Positions 17,119-26,856 are shown, numbered from the stretch's first letter. The stretch is 64,000 nt of DNA from Ideonella sp. (GCA_016721465.1 JADKIA010000028.1:496001-560000); one strand, 5' to 3'. The notes: generated from the sequence alone by a model not told the origin. Made by a program: numbers and translations.

Positions 17119-18180
17119 TCAAGCCGCCCGGCCCGACGGTCTGGCGTGGTGACGAGTGCGCCAGCGCAGGCCCGAGAGCACCAACCAAACCAGGGCGACT
17201 GCGCTAGCCGACAAGACGAGCCGCAGCGCCACCGCTGCACTCGTCGTGGGAGACCCGGGAAGCCAACCGATGTGCAATGGGTAGACCACGTTTGCGTAGC
17301 GTGTCGAGAGCGGAAGCTCGCGCCAGTGCACGATGCGCAAGACTGCGCCGCCGTGGGCGCTCAGGTAGACACTGTTCAGTCCGTTCGGGTGCCACTCGTC
17401 AGCGCGCAGACGCAGGCGATAACTTCCTGCCTTGGCGGCATACAGACGGGTCGGCACGGCGCCTGGCAGCTGCGCAGCGCCGACCTCCAGGGCCTGTCCA
17501 GGCGACAAAGCCTGGGCCGGCACTTTCGGAGCATCAGCCACTGGGGCCTTGAACCTCGACTCGCCCGCCATCAGCGCCAGGGTTGGGCGAACTGCCTCGG
17601 GCCAACTGAGTACAAAGCCAGTGGCTAGGGTGACCAGCAGCGGCGCGTACATGACGATACCCACGCGTCGATGCCAATGTCGCCAGGACGTTGGCGCGCG
17701 CAGCTTGCGCACCTGCAGCCACAGCCGCATCGCAATCAGCAGCGACACGATGGCCAGCAGGCCCACGGCACCGACAGGCCAACTGCCGGCGTCGCCGAGC
17801 AGCCATTGGTGATGCAGGTTGAACAGCCAAGCGTGCGCATTCGATCTGTCGGCCAGTACCCCGACAACTTGTCCGGTGGCGGGATCCAGTTCTGCCCAGA
17901 ATTCCTCGCCCGCGGACTGGTGCGGCACCAGTCGGATGCGAATGGGCTCGCCGGCGCGGGGCAGGTCGATGTAGCTCAGCGTCAGCGCCTGGTGGTCGCG
18001 CGCCAGATCGGACAGGCCGCGATCAATGGCACGGGCGAGTTGCGCAGGTGCGGGTGCGACCTGGTTCGCGACGGGCAGGGGTTGAAGCCAGAGCAGTGTC
18101 AAACCGGTCACGGCAGACGCCACCAGGAATGGGCCGAGCACCCAACCGAACCAACGGTGAAGCGTGAAGAAGGTGCGCAT
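17119..18180 (-). CDS. PepSY-associated transmembrane protein (iron-uptake linked)
   Basis: A 353-residue inner-membrane protein with four predicted helices: one right after the start (FFTLHRWFGWVLGPFLVASAVTG), two in the middle (about 137-155 and 173-195) and one near the C-terminus (about 315-340). The HRW motif near the N-terminus and the extracytoplasmic stretches fit the PepSY_TM family, found next to ferric-siderophore receptors and thought to help reductive iron release in the periplasm. It follows the PiuC-like gene by 18 nt, matching that context. Confidence 0.82.
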   Translation of the reverse strand: MRTFFTLHRWFGWVLGPFLVASAVTGLTLLWLQPLPVANQVAPAPAQLARAIDRGLSDLARDHQALTLSYIDLPRAGEPIRIRLVPHQSAGEEFWAELDPATGQVVGVLADRSNAHAWLFNLHHQWLLGDAGSWPVGAVGLLAIVSLLIAMRLWLQVRKLRAPTSWRHWHRRVGIVMYAPLLVTLATGFVLSWPEAVRPTLALMAGESRFKAPVADAPKVPAQALSPGQALEVGAAQLPGAVPTRLYAAKAGSYRLRLRADEWHPNGLNSVYLSAHGGAVLRIVHWRELPLSTRYANVVYPLHIGWLPGSPTTSAAVALRLVLSASAVALVWLVLSGLRWRTRHHARPSGRAA

Positions 18181-18198
18181 ACCGAAGTCGGCGAACGA

Positions 18199-18867
18199 TC
18201 AGGTCTCTGCGTGCAGGCGCAGCAGGTTTGAATAGGTCTTCTGCAGCAGGTCGAACTCCGTCGACAGACCGTCGTGCGCGAACAGTGCGCGCCGCACGGC
18301 ATCGAGTTCGAACAGCATCTCTCTCACTCGAGGGTCGCGCACCAGGCTCTGCACCCACCCTGCCACCACGCAGCGCTGGCCGCTGGTGACCGGCTGCACC
18401 CGGTGCAGCGTGGTGGCTGGATAGAGCACCATCTCGCCCGGTGCGAGCTTGAAGGTCTGCTCGCCTTGCGGCTCGTCGATCGTCAATTCGCCGCCGCCGA
18501 AGCTGTCCGGGGCTGACAGGAAGAGCGTGAAGGCCAGGTCGGTGCGCACGTGCGGCGCGCCCATCACCGCGTTGTCGATGTGGTTGCCGTAGCCCATGCC
18601 GGGCAGGCTCTGGCTCACCAGCACCGGGGTCATGGCCTTGGGCAACGCGGCACTCATGAAGGTCTCGTTGCCGAGCAGCGCCGTCTGCACCAGGTCGTGG
18701 ATCGTGCGAAGCGCCGCACAGCCCGCAGGCAGCTGCCGGTTGTGCTTCACCCCTCTTGCAGCCCAACCGGCGGTGGCCGCGCCATCTTCAAAGGGCGTCT
18801 TCTGAAGCAAGGCGTTGACCTGCGCAATCTGCTCGCCCGTGAGCACTTGGCCGATGCATACGATCAT
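18199..18867 (-). CDS. piuC: Fe(II)/2-oxoglutarate-dependent PKHD-type hydroxylase (PiuC-like)
   Basis: A 222-residue dioxygenase. The iron triad His96-X-Asp98 (GYGNHIDN) and His155 (TTLHRV) are visible, as is the 2-oxoglutarate-binding Arg165 (SGQRCV). Length and N-terminus (MIVCIGQVLTGEQI) match PiuC, so ATG 18867 is preferred over a start 18 nt upstream. In other proteobacteria piuC lies beside the catecholate siderophore receptor piuA and is iron-regulated; here a siderophore-type receptor is two genes upstream. Its physiological substrate is unknown in general. Confidence 0.88.
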   Translation of the reverse strand: MIVCIGQVLTGEQIAQVNALLQKTPFEDGAATAGWAARGVKHNRQLPAGCAALRTIHDLVQTALLGNETFMSAALPKAMTPVLVSQSLPGMGYGNHIDNAVMGAPHVRTDLAFTLFLSAPDSFGGGELTIDEPQGEQTFKLAPGEMVLYPATTLHRVQPVTSGQRCVVAGWVQSLVRDPRVREMLFELDAVRRALFAHDGLSTEFDLLQKTYSNLLRLHAET

Positions 18868-18894
18868 GGCGACGTTCCCTTGCACCCCGATCGT

Positions 18895-19545
18895 TCAGTC
18901 GGCCTTGGGCCCGCGCTTGCGGAAGGTGTCCAGCACGCGTCCCTTCACCAGATCCTTGCCGCTGCCGTAGGTGCGTTGTCCGTCACCAATCATCACGTAC
19001 TTGGTGGCGAAGGCGATGTAATAACACGCCTGTCCATCGGCCGATTTGCCCGAGTAGGCTGGCATGCAGACCTGATTGCCTTTGAAGGCGTACTTGCCGA
19101 CCAGCGGATTCACGGTGGCGGTGTAGCACACGCCGTTCTCGATTTCGTAGTCTTCGCCGAGCGCCGTTGGGCATGCGGACATGTCCGCCTTGGCCCAGTC
19201 CCGCTTCCAGCCTTGCACCGTGCCATTGGGGTCGAAGTAGATGGCCACGGCCTGGTCCTTGCGGATGGTGTTGCCCGGCAGAGCCATGCGCAATTGCGCC
19301 TCGTCCAGGGCCGGGATCTTGAACTCGGGTCCCGAGGCGGAGAAGCCGATGCCACCCTCGCCACCTTCGCCAGCCAGGTGCTTTTGCAGCGCCTTGGCGA
19401 AGGCGTAGTCGGGTTTGTGGGTGCTGCCGTGGTACATGACCGCAGCTGGGGCGGTTGCAGCAGGCGCAGCGGAGGTGGTTTGGGCGTTGGCCGAGGCACC
19501 GGCGACGACGCCGACGCCCAGCCAGACTTTGCGCGAGACTTTCAT
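18895..19545 (-). CDS. Exported protein of unknown function in an iron-uptake operon
   Basis: A 216-residue protein with an N-terminal signal-like segment (GVGVVAGASANAQ) and cleavage near residue 22. The rest is a soluble domain with four Cys (in MSACPT, NGVCYT, NQVCMP and GQACYY) that could form two disulfides in the periplasm, and a KDQAVAIYFDPNGT strand. A resemblance to DUF995-type proteins is possible but I cannot confirm it. A good ribosome-binding site (GAAGGA) precedes the ATG. It lies 33 nt after the receptor stop and 27 nt before piuC; it is not part of the usual piu set. Confidence 0.6.
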   Translation of the reverse strand: MKVSRKVWLGVGVVAGASANAQTTSAAPAATAPAAVMYHGSTHKPDYAFAKALQKHLAGEGGEGGIGFSASGPEFKIPALDEAQLRMALPGNTIRKDQAVAIYFDPNGTVQGWKRDWAKADMSACPTALGEDYEIENGVCYTATVNPLVGKYAFKGNQVCMPAYSGKSADGQACYYIAFATKYVMIGDGQRTYGSGKDLVKGRVLDTFRKRGPKAD

Positions 19546-19578
19546 GTGTGGTTCCTTCGGTGGCGTTTGGAGAGGTGC

Positions 19579-21723
19579 TCAGAAGTCGAGCTTGCTGGTG
19601 AACGACACGGTGCGCGGAGCGCCCACGGCCAAATACCCCGCGCCGCCGGTTTCCCAGTAGCGCTTGTTGCCGAGGTTGGTGACGTTGGCCTGAACCGAAA
19701 GCGGGTGGCCGGAAACCTTGGTCTTGTAGCCCAGGCCTGCAGTGAAGGTCGTGTACTCGGGAATCTCGGCCTGGTTGAGCGGGTTGATGAAGCGTTTGGC
19801 GGTGTAGTACGCGCCCAAATTGACGTTGAACCCAGCCAGGGTCGCCGGCTTGTAATCCAGCAGCAGGCTGGCTGTGACCTTGGGTGTGTTGTCGGGAGTC
19901 TTGCCCGTCAGTGCGGCCGTCGCAGCGCGCTTGAGCGTGGGGTCGAGCACCATGGTCGAGCCGTAGAGCGACAACTCGCGGCTCAGCTCACCGGCCAGCG
20001 AGGCCTCGAAGCCCTTGATCTCGGTCCGGCCATCGAGGACCACGAACTTGTTCGCGTCGGTGTAGCTGGTGGCGCGTTCGATCTTGAAATACGCCAGGCT
20101 GGCCATCATGCCCTTGAGCGCTTCCGTGCGCAGCCCGATCTCGGTCTGCTTGCTGATGGCCGGGGGCAGGATCGCGCCGGCGTTGGCCGCGGTGATCGGG
20201 GCGATCGGGCCTTCCTCCAGGCCCTCGATATAGCTCGCATACAGGCTGGTGTCCTTCCTCAGCTTGTACAGGGCCGAATACGAGTAAGTGGTGGGGCTTG
20301 CGGTGTAGCGCGTGGTCACCGGCGGATTGACGGTGTTGCGCACGGTGACGGTCTCATAGTCCTCGCTGCGCACCGCCACCGTGAACTGAAAGTCACCGAA
20401 GCTCATGCGGTCCATCGCATAAAGGCCACGATCGGTCGTGTTCACCGGGTTGAGGATCGTGGGCGAGGTCTTGGCGATGAAGGCCACGGGCCGGGGGTCG
20501 TAGAGGTTCTGCGGTACCGAGAAGGGCTGGCTGTTGGCACCGGCCTGGTACAACTTGTTCTCCATCACGCCAAAGGTGAGGTCATGGACCGCCGACAGTG
20601 CCGCCACTCGCCCACCCAGTTCGAACCGGGCGTTGCGGTTGACGAAGTCCAGGTCCCGTGTCAACAGGAAGTCGAGCCGGCCTTCACCGGTGTCGAGTTT
20701 GTAGTTGGTGATTTCGCTGTAGTCGCGCTTGTCACGTCGCGTTTGCGCACGACCCACCTCGGCCAGCGCATACCAGCTGTCGTTGATGGTGTAGTCCGCG
20801 CGGAGCAAGGTGTTCTTGGCCTTGGCGTCGTTCTCGGGCCACGTGCCCGCGATGAGCCTGCGCGGGTCGGGCAAGCTGGGCAGCGTGATGACGCCGTTGA
20901 CGGCCGCCGGGATGACGATCGTGGCAGGCTCCGTGATGCGCTTTCGGATGTCCTCGTGGTCAAAGGCCAGCGACAGCGATGAATTGATCCGCCAGTCCAG
21001 CGCGGCGGTGGCCAGCGAACGCTTGCCGGTGGTGCCCTCGGCGGCGTTGCGCAGCGTGCCATTGACGAGGTTCACGCGGGCCCCGAATTGCTTGTCGTCA
21101 CCAAACGTTCGGCCCAGGTCGAGGTGTTGCACAAATTGCCCGTACTCGTTTCCGCTGAGCGACAGGCTGGTGACCGGGTCTGGACGGGCACGTTTGGTCA
21201 CCAGGTTGATCACGCCCACCGGTGTGGTGAAGCCGTAGTACATCGACGAAGCACCCTTCAGAGCTTCCACGCGTTCCTTGTTCTCCAAGGGCATGTCGAT
21301 CAGGTTGATGATCGGCAATGAGCCGTTGAGCCGGTAGTTGGTGCGGTTCTGCAGGCTGATGCCCCGGATGGCGAGGTTGTCGTAGATGGCGCCACTGAGC
21401 TGGGCACGGGTCACGCCGGCGGTGTTGCGCAAAGCGTCGTAGACGCCGCGTGAATCCTGTGCCTCGAGCAATGCGGCGGGGATCACGTTCACGGTCAAGG
21501 GCACGTCCAGCATTTCCTGGTCACGGAAGGCGCCGACCTGGACGGTCCGGGCCTTGAAACCAGACGGACGTTCGCTGCTGACGGTGACCGTCTGCAACTT
21601 GGTCGACTGGTCATCACCGCCGGACGGCGTGGCGGTCTGAGCCAACGTGGGCGAGCTTGTTGCGAGGATGCCGAGCAACATGGCCGTGGTGATCGCGTTG
21701 TGTTGAAGCGGGGTGGTGCGCAT
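19579..21723 (-). CDS. TonB-dependent siderophore-type receptor
   Basis: A 714-residue outer-membrane receptor with a signal peptide (cleavage near residue 29, TLAQ), a plug domain containing the siderophore-receptor features NIAIRG-like NLAIRGISLQNR, RVEALKGASSMYYG and PVGVINLVTKR, and a barrel ending in F. Its context (unknown exported protein, PiuC, PepSY) marks it as an iron-complex receptor of the PiuA/FhuE-like group. The gene starts 57 nt after the ABC ATPase stop, so it may be read from the same transcript as the peptide-type importer, an uncommon pairing. No clear Fur box was identified in the gap. Confidence 0.88.
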   Translation of the reverse strand: MRTTPLQHNAITTAMLLGILATSSPTLAQTATPSGGDDQSTKLQTVTVSSERPSGFKARTVQVGAFRDQEMLDVPLTVNVIPAALLEAQDSRGVYDALRNTAGVTRAQLSGAIYDNLAIRGISLQNRTNYRLNGSLPIINLIDMPLENKERVEALKGASSMYYGFTTPVGVINLVTKRARPDPVTSLSLSGNEYGQFVQHLDLGRTFGDDKQFGARVNLVNGTLRNAAEGTTGKRSLATAALDWRINSSLSLAFDHEDIRKRITEPATIVIPAAVNGVITLPSLPDPRRLIAGTWPENDAKAKNTLLRADYTINDSWYALAEVGRAQTRRDKRDYSEITNYKLDTGEGRLDFLLTRDLDFVNRNARFELGGRVAALSAVHDLTFGVMENKLYQAGANSQPFSVPQNLYDPRPVAFIAKTSPTILNPVNTTDRGLYAMDRMSFGDFQFTVAVRSEDYETVTVRNTVNPPVTTRYTASPTTYSYSALYKLRKDTSLYASYIEGLEEGPIAPITAANAGAILPPAISKQTEIGLRTEALKGMMASLAYFKIERATSYTDANKFVVLDGRTEIKGFEASLAGELSRELSLYGSTMVLDPTLKRAATAALTGKTPDNTPKVTASLLLDYKPATLAGFNVNLGAYYTAKRFINPLNQAEIPEYTTFTAGLGYKTKVSGHPLSVQANVTNLGNKRYWETGGAGYLAVGAPRTVSFTSKLDF

Positions 21724-21780
21724 GGTGATTCCTGATATTGGGTTGGTTTGGGGGGCTCGGGATGGGTCCGCACAGAGGCC

Positions 21781-23394
21781 TCAGGGAGGCTGCGGCAGGA
21801 CGGTGGGCGCGGCTTGAAGCAGCGCGCGCGTGTAGGGATGGGTGGGTGCGTCAAACAATGCGTCGCGCGTGCCGCTTTCGACGATGCGGCCGGCCTGCAT
21901 CACCAGCACGCGATCGGCCACCTGTTCGACCACGGCCAAGTCGTGCGAAATGAACAGGCAGGCAAAGCCGTGCTGGCGCTGCAGATCCTTGAACAAGCGC
22001 AACACCTGGGCCTGGATCGTCATGTCCAGCGCCGACACCGGTTCGTCGGCCACCACCAACGCGGGTCGCCGCACGATGGCGCGCGCGATGGCCACGCGCT
22101 GGCGCTGTCCTCCGGACAACTCGTGGGGAAAGCGAGCGCCGTAGCCGCTCAGGCCCACTTCATCCAGTACCTCGGCGGCGCGAAGTGCAGCTCGCTGGGG
22201 ATTGAAGTCCGGCAACAGGCGAAGCGGTTCTTCGACGATCGCCACCACCCGCTGGCGCGGGTCGAGCGAGGAGAACGGGTCCTGGAATACGAGCTGGCAG
22301 GCCATTCGGAAGTCGTGCAGTTCGGCGCCGCACGCAGCGCGCACGTCGGTGTTGCGGAACCGGATCTCGCCGGAACAGCTCTCGACCAGGCGCAGCACCG
22401 CACGGGCCAGGGTGGTCTTGCCCGAGCCGCTGCCCCCTACAACAGCCAAGGTTTCGCCCTCAGCGATGTCCAGGCTGACCCCTAGCACGGCGCGCTTGTC
22501 TTCGCGCCGGCCAAGCCAACCCTGTCGTGCACCGGGGTAGCTGACATGCAGATCGCGCACTCTGATCAATGCGCTGGTCGGGGCGGTGGGTGCCTTGGCC
22601 GGAAGGCGTCGCGGCAGTGCATCGACCAGTGCGCGCGTGTAGTCGGTGCGAGGTGCGTGCAGCACTTGCCGCACCTCGCCTTGCTCGACCACGCGCCCTT
22701 TCTCCATCACCACCGCCCGTTGCGCGTAGCGCGCCACCAGACCCAGGTTGTGGGTGATGAGCAGGATGGCAGTACCTTCGTCGCGGGCCAAGGCCAGCAT
22801 CAGGTCGAGCACTTCGCGTTGTGTGAGCGTGTCCAGCGCCGTGGTCGGCTCGTCGGCGATCAGCAGCCGGGGCTTGAGCAGCATCACTGAGGCCAGCATG
22901 ATGCGTTGGCGCATGCCGCCAGAGAACTCGTGCGGGTGTGCGCCGTAGCAGCGCATCGGGTCGTCGATCTGCACGCGCCGCAGCATGTCCAGACAACGCG
23001 CCTTGCGCTCGGCTGCGTTCAGCGCGGTGTGCAGCACCAGGCCCTCTTCCATCTGGGTGCCGATGCGGTGCGCCGGATTGAGCGACACCATCGGCTCCTG
23101 GAAGACCATGCCCATGGTGGCGCCGCGCAGGTCGCGCCAACGGTCGTCGCTTGCGGCAGCCAGATCCTCGCCATTGAGCAGGATCTGGCCCCGCGTGCGG
23201 GCAATGCCGGTCGGCAGCAGGCCGAGCACTGCACGCGCGGCCAGCGTCTTGCCGCTGCCTGATTCCCCGACGATGGCCAGGACGGCACCGGACTCGATTT
23301 CAAGCGAGAGGTCGTCGACGACACGCTGGCCGCTGGCCGTCGCCTCAAGGGTGAGGCCACGGAGGGCCAGCAGTGGAGGGCGCAGCGCAGTCAT
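21781..23394 (-). CDS. ABC transporter, two fused ATP-binding domains (Dpp/Opp type)
   Basis: A 537-residue protein with two complete ABC ATPase domains. Domain 1 (about 1-265) has GESGSGKTLAARA and FSGGMRQRIMLAS; domain 2 (about 275-537) has GGSGSGKTTLARA and LSGGQRQRVAIAR. This is the fused DppD-DppF form seen in YejF/GsiA-like importers. It follows the DppC-like permease gene by 7 nt. Together with the two permeases and the binding protein upstream it makes one complete importer for an oligopeptide-like ligand, which may be a periplasmic breakdown product of the receptor's ligand. Confidence 0.92.
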   Translation of the reverse strand: MTALRPPLLALRGLTLEATASGQRVVDDLSLEIESGAVLAIVGESGSGKTLAARAVLGLLPTGIARTRGQILLNGEDLAAASDDRWRDLRGATMGMVFQEPMVSLNPAHRIGTQMEEGLVLHTALNAAERKARCLDMLRRVQIDDPMRCYGAHPHEFSGGMRQRIMLASVMLLKPRLLIADEPTTALDTLTQREVLDLMLALARDEGTAILLITHNLGLVARYAQRAVVMEKGRVVEQGEVRQVLHAPRTDYTRALVDALPRRLPAKAPTAPTSALIRVRDLHVSYPGARQGWLGRREDKRAVLGVSLDIAEGETLAVVGGSGSGKTTLARAVLRLVESCSGEIRFRNTDVRAACGAELHDFRMACQLVFQDPFSSLDPRQRVVAIVEEPLRLLPDFNPQRAALRAAEVLDEVGLSGYGARFPHELSGGQRQRVAIARAIVRRPALVVADEPVSALDMTIQAQVLRLFKDLQRQHGFACLFISHDLAVVEQVADRVLVMQAGRIVESGTRDALFDAPTHPYTRALLQAAPTVLPQPP

Positions 23395-23401
23395 TGCGCC
23401 C

Positions 23402-24214
23402 TCACACCGCGTTCATTCGCGGGTCGAGCCAGTCACGCAAGGCATCGCCCAGAAGATTGATGCCCAGCAGCGTGACTGCGATGCAGGCCCCGGGCACCAG
23501 GCCCAACCAGGTGGCCGTTTGCAGGTAGGAGCGTGCCGCCGAGAGCATGTTGCCCCAGGTGGGCGCGGGCGGCGGCACGCCCAGGCCGAGAAAGCTGAGC
23601 GCGCTCTCCGACAACAGTACCCAACCGAACATGCTGCTGGCCAACACCGCCACCGGCGTCACGCAGTTGGGCAGCACGTGGCGCCGCAACGTGGTCCATT
23701 CTGAATTGCCGATCATGCGCGAGGCCTCGACGTACTCCTTCTCGCGCAAGGACAGCACCGTGCCCCGCACCACACGCACCACCGACGGCGAATAGGCCAG
23801 TGTCAGCGCGATCACGATGCCGAAGCGGCTGGGGCCAATGACCACCATGACCCCCAGACCCAGCAGGATGCCGGGGAAGGCCAGAAGCGCGTCATTCACG
23901 GCCATCAACATCCGATCGGCCCAACCTCGCGCAAAGCCGGCCAGCGCACCCACCGCCGTGCCGAGGATCACGGCCAGCGTGACCGTGAACGCGGCGATGG
24001 AGCAACTCGTGGCCGCACCGGTCATCGCCCGGCTGAGCACGTCTCGGCCGTACTCGTCCGTGCCCAGCCAGTGCGACGGCGACGGCGGCTGCAGCTTGGC
24101 CAGCAGGTCCACCGCCAACGGATCGGCGGGGGTCCAGACGAACGCCACCAACGCAATGCACAACACGGTGCCTACCAGCAGGCTGCCGACAAGGGCGTTG
24201 GCGCGCAGCGTCAT
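23402..24214 (-). CDS. ABC transporter permease (DppC-like)
   Basis: A 270-residue inner-membrane permease with about six helices. The cytoplasmic EAA-type loop is present (EASRMIGNSEWTTLRRHVLPN), and the N-terminal domain has the TDEYGRDVLSR motif typical of DppC/OppC. ATG 24214 is chosen over an upstream start because GAGG lies 8 nt before it and the extra residues would be Arg-rich and unlike the family. The gap of 88 nt to the partner permease gene is the largest inside the importer cluster and shows no hairpin I could identify. Confidence 0.92.
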   Translation of the reverse strand: MTLRANALVGSLLVGTVLCIALVAFVWTPADPLAVDLLAKLQPPSPSHWLGTDEYGRDVLSRAMTGAATSCSIAAFTVTLAVILGTAVGALAGFARGWADRMLMAVNDALLAFPGILLGLGVMVVIGPSRFGIVIALTLAYSPSVVRVVRGTVLSLREKEYVEASRMIGNSEWTTLRRHVLPNCVTPVAVLASSMFGWVLLSESALSFLGLGVPPPAPTWGNMLSAARSYLQTATWLGLVPGACIAVTLLGINLLGDALRDWLDPRMNAV

Positions 24215-24302
24215 GGCGTCGACCTCGCAACGACAGGCCTGCCTGCGCCAGGGTGGCTCCGCCTCCCCCACGCGAGGCCGACGCAGTGACGCACGGCGGC
24301 CG

Positions 24303-25247
24303 TCATTGCACCTGCACCCGCGGATCAAAGATCGGGTAGCACAGATCGACGACCAGGTTGATCAGCACATAGATCACGGCCGTGAACAGCAGCACGCCTT
24401 GCACCACGGGGTAGTCGCGCGCAAAGATGGAGTCCACCAGCAGACGTCCCAGGCCGGGCAGCGTGAACACGGTCTCCAGCACAGCGGCGCCGCCCAGCAG
24501 GTGGCCAAGCACCAGGCCGACCAGCGTCAGCACCGGGGCGAACGCATTGGGCAGCACATGCCTGAGCAGCACGCGCGACTCGTGCGCGCCTTTCGCGCGA
24601 GCGTGGGAGACGTACTCCAGACGCAGCACCTCGATCGCGCTGGCCCGCGCCATGCGCGTGAGCACGCCGGTCTCGACCATGGCCAGCGTGGCAATGGGCA
24701 GGACGATGTAAAGCAAGCCCTGCGCGAAGTCTTCGCTCAGGGCCACGTAGCCCACCACGGGCAGCCAGCCGAGCTTCAGGCCGAATGCCAGCAACAACAG
24801 CAGCCCGAGCCAGAAGCTGGGCACCGACAGCAGCAAGGTGGCGCCGGCCACGATGGCAATGTCGAGCGGCTTGTTCTGTTTCCACGCCGACAGCAAGCCG
24901 GCCGGAACCGCCAGGCAGGTGGCAATGACCACGGCGGTGACCACGATCGATGCGGTGACCTGGAAGCGCTCGAGGATCAGGCCCAGCACGGGTTGGCCGT
25001 CCGTGATCGACAGGCCGAGATCACCTTGCAGCACCCTTCCAAGCCATCGTGCGAACTGCAATGGCAGCACTTCGTCGAGACCCAGACGACGCCGCGCGTC
25101 GGCAACTTGGCTCGCATCTGCCGCGTCACCCAGCATCAAGAGCACCGGGTCGCCAGGAATCAACCGAATCAACGCAAATACGGCAGCCGCCACGAGCAAC
25201 AGGGTGGGCAGCGTGAGCGCGACGCGTCGCAGCACGTAGGCGAGCAT
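24303..25247 (-). CDS. ABC transporter permease (DppB-like)
   Basis: A 314-residue permease with six membrane segments, starting with the classical LRRVALTLPTLLLVAAAVF helix. The RLIPGDPVLLMLGD segment follows, and the EAA loop reads EYVSHARAKGAHESRVLLRH. It pairs with the DppC-like protein encoded next and lies 12 nt after the binding-protein gene. Nothing unusual in the sequence. Confidence 0.92.
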   Translation of the reverse strand: MLAYVLRRVALTLPTLLLVAAAVFALIRLIPGDPVLLMLGDAADASQVADARRRLGLDEVLPLQFARWLGRVLQGDLGLSITDGQPVLGLILERFQVTASIVVTAVVIATCLAVPAGLLSAWKQNKPLDIAIVAGATLLLSVPSFWLGLLLLLAFGLKLGWLPVVGYVALSEDFAQGLLYIVLPIATLAMVETGVLTRMARASAIEVLRLEYVSHARAKGAHESRVLLRHVLPNAFAPVLTLVGLVLGHLLGGAAVLETVFTLPGLGRLLVDSIFARDYPVVQGVLLFTAVIYVLINLVVDLCYPIFDPRVQVQ

Positions 25248-25259
25248 GGCGTTGCCGGC

Positions 25260-26831
25260 CTACTTCACCCGCACGTTCCAGACTCGCGGCGATTCCCCCG
25301 CCCAGCCGCGGAATCCGCTCACTCGCTGGCTGACGGCATTGAGTTGGAGGCCGTTGTACAGCGGGATCATCGGCACCTCGTCGATCAGGCGACGATGCAG
25401 CTCGTCAAAGAGGGCCTGTCGCTTGGCCTTGTCCGCCGTCTGCATCGACGCATTGACCAGTGCCTGCACTTCGCGGTTGTCCCAGACCTTGCGTGGTTGC
25501 GTGTCCTTGGGCCCGGTGAACATGTCGAAGGCCAACGATGGATCCAGGCGCGCCGAATAGCTGAATGCCATGGCCTGGTAGTCGCCCTTCGTGTAACGGT
25601 CGAGTTGGGCGGCCCAGTCGAGCACCTCGACCTCGAGCTTGATGCCAGCCTTGGCGGCCAAGGCCTGCGCCAGCAACGCGGTGTCGAACATCGACTGATA
25701 GCGCTTGTTGGTGAGCATCTTGATTGGCTGGCCGGTGTATCCGGCTTCGGCGAGCAACTTCTTCGCCTGCGCCAGGTCGCTCTTGAACCCGGTGGCCTGC
25801 ACCGCCGTGTAGAACGGGCTGGTCTCGGGCACGGCCGAATTGTTGGGGCGCGCCAGGGCGTTGGTCACGCCGCGCACCAGGGCCGGCGAATCGATGGCCA
25901 GCGCCAGGGCGCGGCGGATTCGAACATCCTTGAGCAGCGGGTCGCGGGTCTGCAGAAGGATGCCCGACAGCGCGGCAGTAGTGACCTTGTCAATTCGAAC
26001 GTTGGGCTGACCGTTGAGGTCGCCCAATTCAGCGACGGCGATGTCGGGTATGAGATCGACGGCGTGGCTCAGCAGCGCTGCCTTGGCGGCCGCGCTGTCG
26101 GGGATCACCATGAATCGCACCCGATCGACCTCGGCCCTCTTGCCGCCGGTAAAGCCGTCCATTGGCTCGGCTCGCGCCGTGTAACGGTCGAAGCGCAGCA
26201 GGTCGACATACTGGCCACGCTTCCACTCTCCCAGCTTGAAGGGGCCGGTGCCGATGGGCTCCTTCCATTTGCCGTCGGGGCCCACCGATGTGCGGTGATA
26301 GATGCCCGAACCGCCGCAATCGGGGCGCGCCATCTGGGTGAGGAACAACGCGGACGGGTTGTCGAGCGTGAATACCACGGTCTTGGTGTCCGATGCGTCG
26401 ACACTTACGATCTTGGCGATGCCACGTCCATCGAACTCGGGCAGGCAACGCCACTGCGTGGCCGGCGCCAGGTAGCGCCTCCAGGCCCACACGACATCGT
26501 CGGCCGCGAGCGGTGCGCCGTTGTGAAACACGACCCCGTCACGCAGCTTGAAGGTGTAGGTCTTGCCGCCGTTCGACAGGTCGACCCTGTTGGCCAGCAA
26601 GGGGCCGATGCTGGTGTCTTCGCGGATGCCAACCAGGCCTTCGACCATGTGCAGCATCACAGTGTCGGTGTTGGCGTCGCGGTTCACGCCCGGATCGGTG
26701 GAGCGGATGTCGGCCTGCAGGCGCACGCGCAACAGGCTGCTTTGGGCCATGGCCGCTAAGGGCGCCAGCGCAGCAAGGATCAGCGTGGCGAGTATCAGCG
26801 TGGTGCTGCGGCGGCAGGATCGTTGTGTCAT
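25260..26831 (-). CDS. ABC transporter solute-binding protein (SBP family 5)
   Basis: A 523-residue peptide-type binding protein with a Sec signal peptide ending at about residue 29 (AAMAQ) and no lipobox Cys, so it should be free in the periplasm. Family features: RSTDPGVNRD near the mature end, MVEGLVGIREDT, the DGVVFHNGAPLAADDV strand, and a C-terminal lobe with NGLQLNAVSQRV. It lies 25 nt after the C45-type gene. SBP5 proteins also bind opines, murein peptides and metal chelates, so the ligand is undetermined. Confidence 0.92.
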   Translation of the reverse strand: MTQRSCRRSTTLILATLILAALAPLAAMAQSSLLRVRLQADIRSTDPGVNRDANTDTVMLHMVEGLVGIREDTSIGPLLANRVDLSNGGKTYTFKLRDGVVFHNGAPLAADDVVWAWRRYLAPATQWRCLPEFDGRGIAKIVSVDASDTKTVVFTLDNPSALFLTQMARPDCGGSGIYHRTSVGPDGKWKEPIGTGPFKLGEWKRGQYVDLLRFDRYTARAEPMDGFTGGKRAEVDRVRFMVIPDSAAAKAALLSHAVDLIPDIAVAELGDLNGQPNVRIDKVTTAALSGILLQTRDPLLKDVRIRRALALAIDSPALVRGVTNALARPNNSAVPETSPFYTAVQATGFKSDLAQAKKLLAEAGYTGQPIKMLTNKRYQSMFDTALLAQALAAKAGIKLEVEVLDWAAQLDRYTKGDYQAMAFSYSARLDPSLAFDMFTGPKDTQPRKVWDNREVQALVNASMQTADKAKRQALFDELHRRLIDEVPMIPLYNGLQLNAVSQRVSGFRGWAGESPRVWNVRVK

Positions 26832-26856
26832 GGCGTTTCCCGAGGTCGGCGGCGGC

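Noticed and set aside
18550..20982. 810-codon plus-strand frame
   Set aside because: Antisense to PiuC, the unknown exported protein and the siderophore-type receptor, all of which have clear motifs and signals.
23817..26759. Very long open frame (about 980 codons) on the plus strand
   Set aside because: It runs antisense through two permease and a binding-protein gene; the product is His/Gln/Arg-rich and lacks any family motif, as expected for a GC-rich shadow frame.
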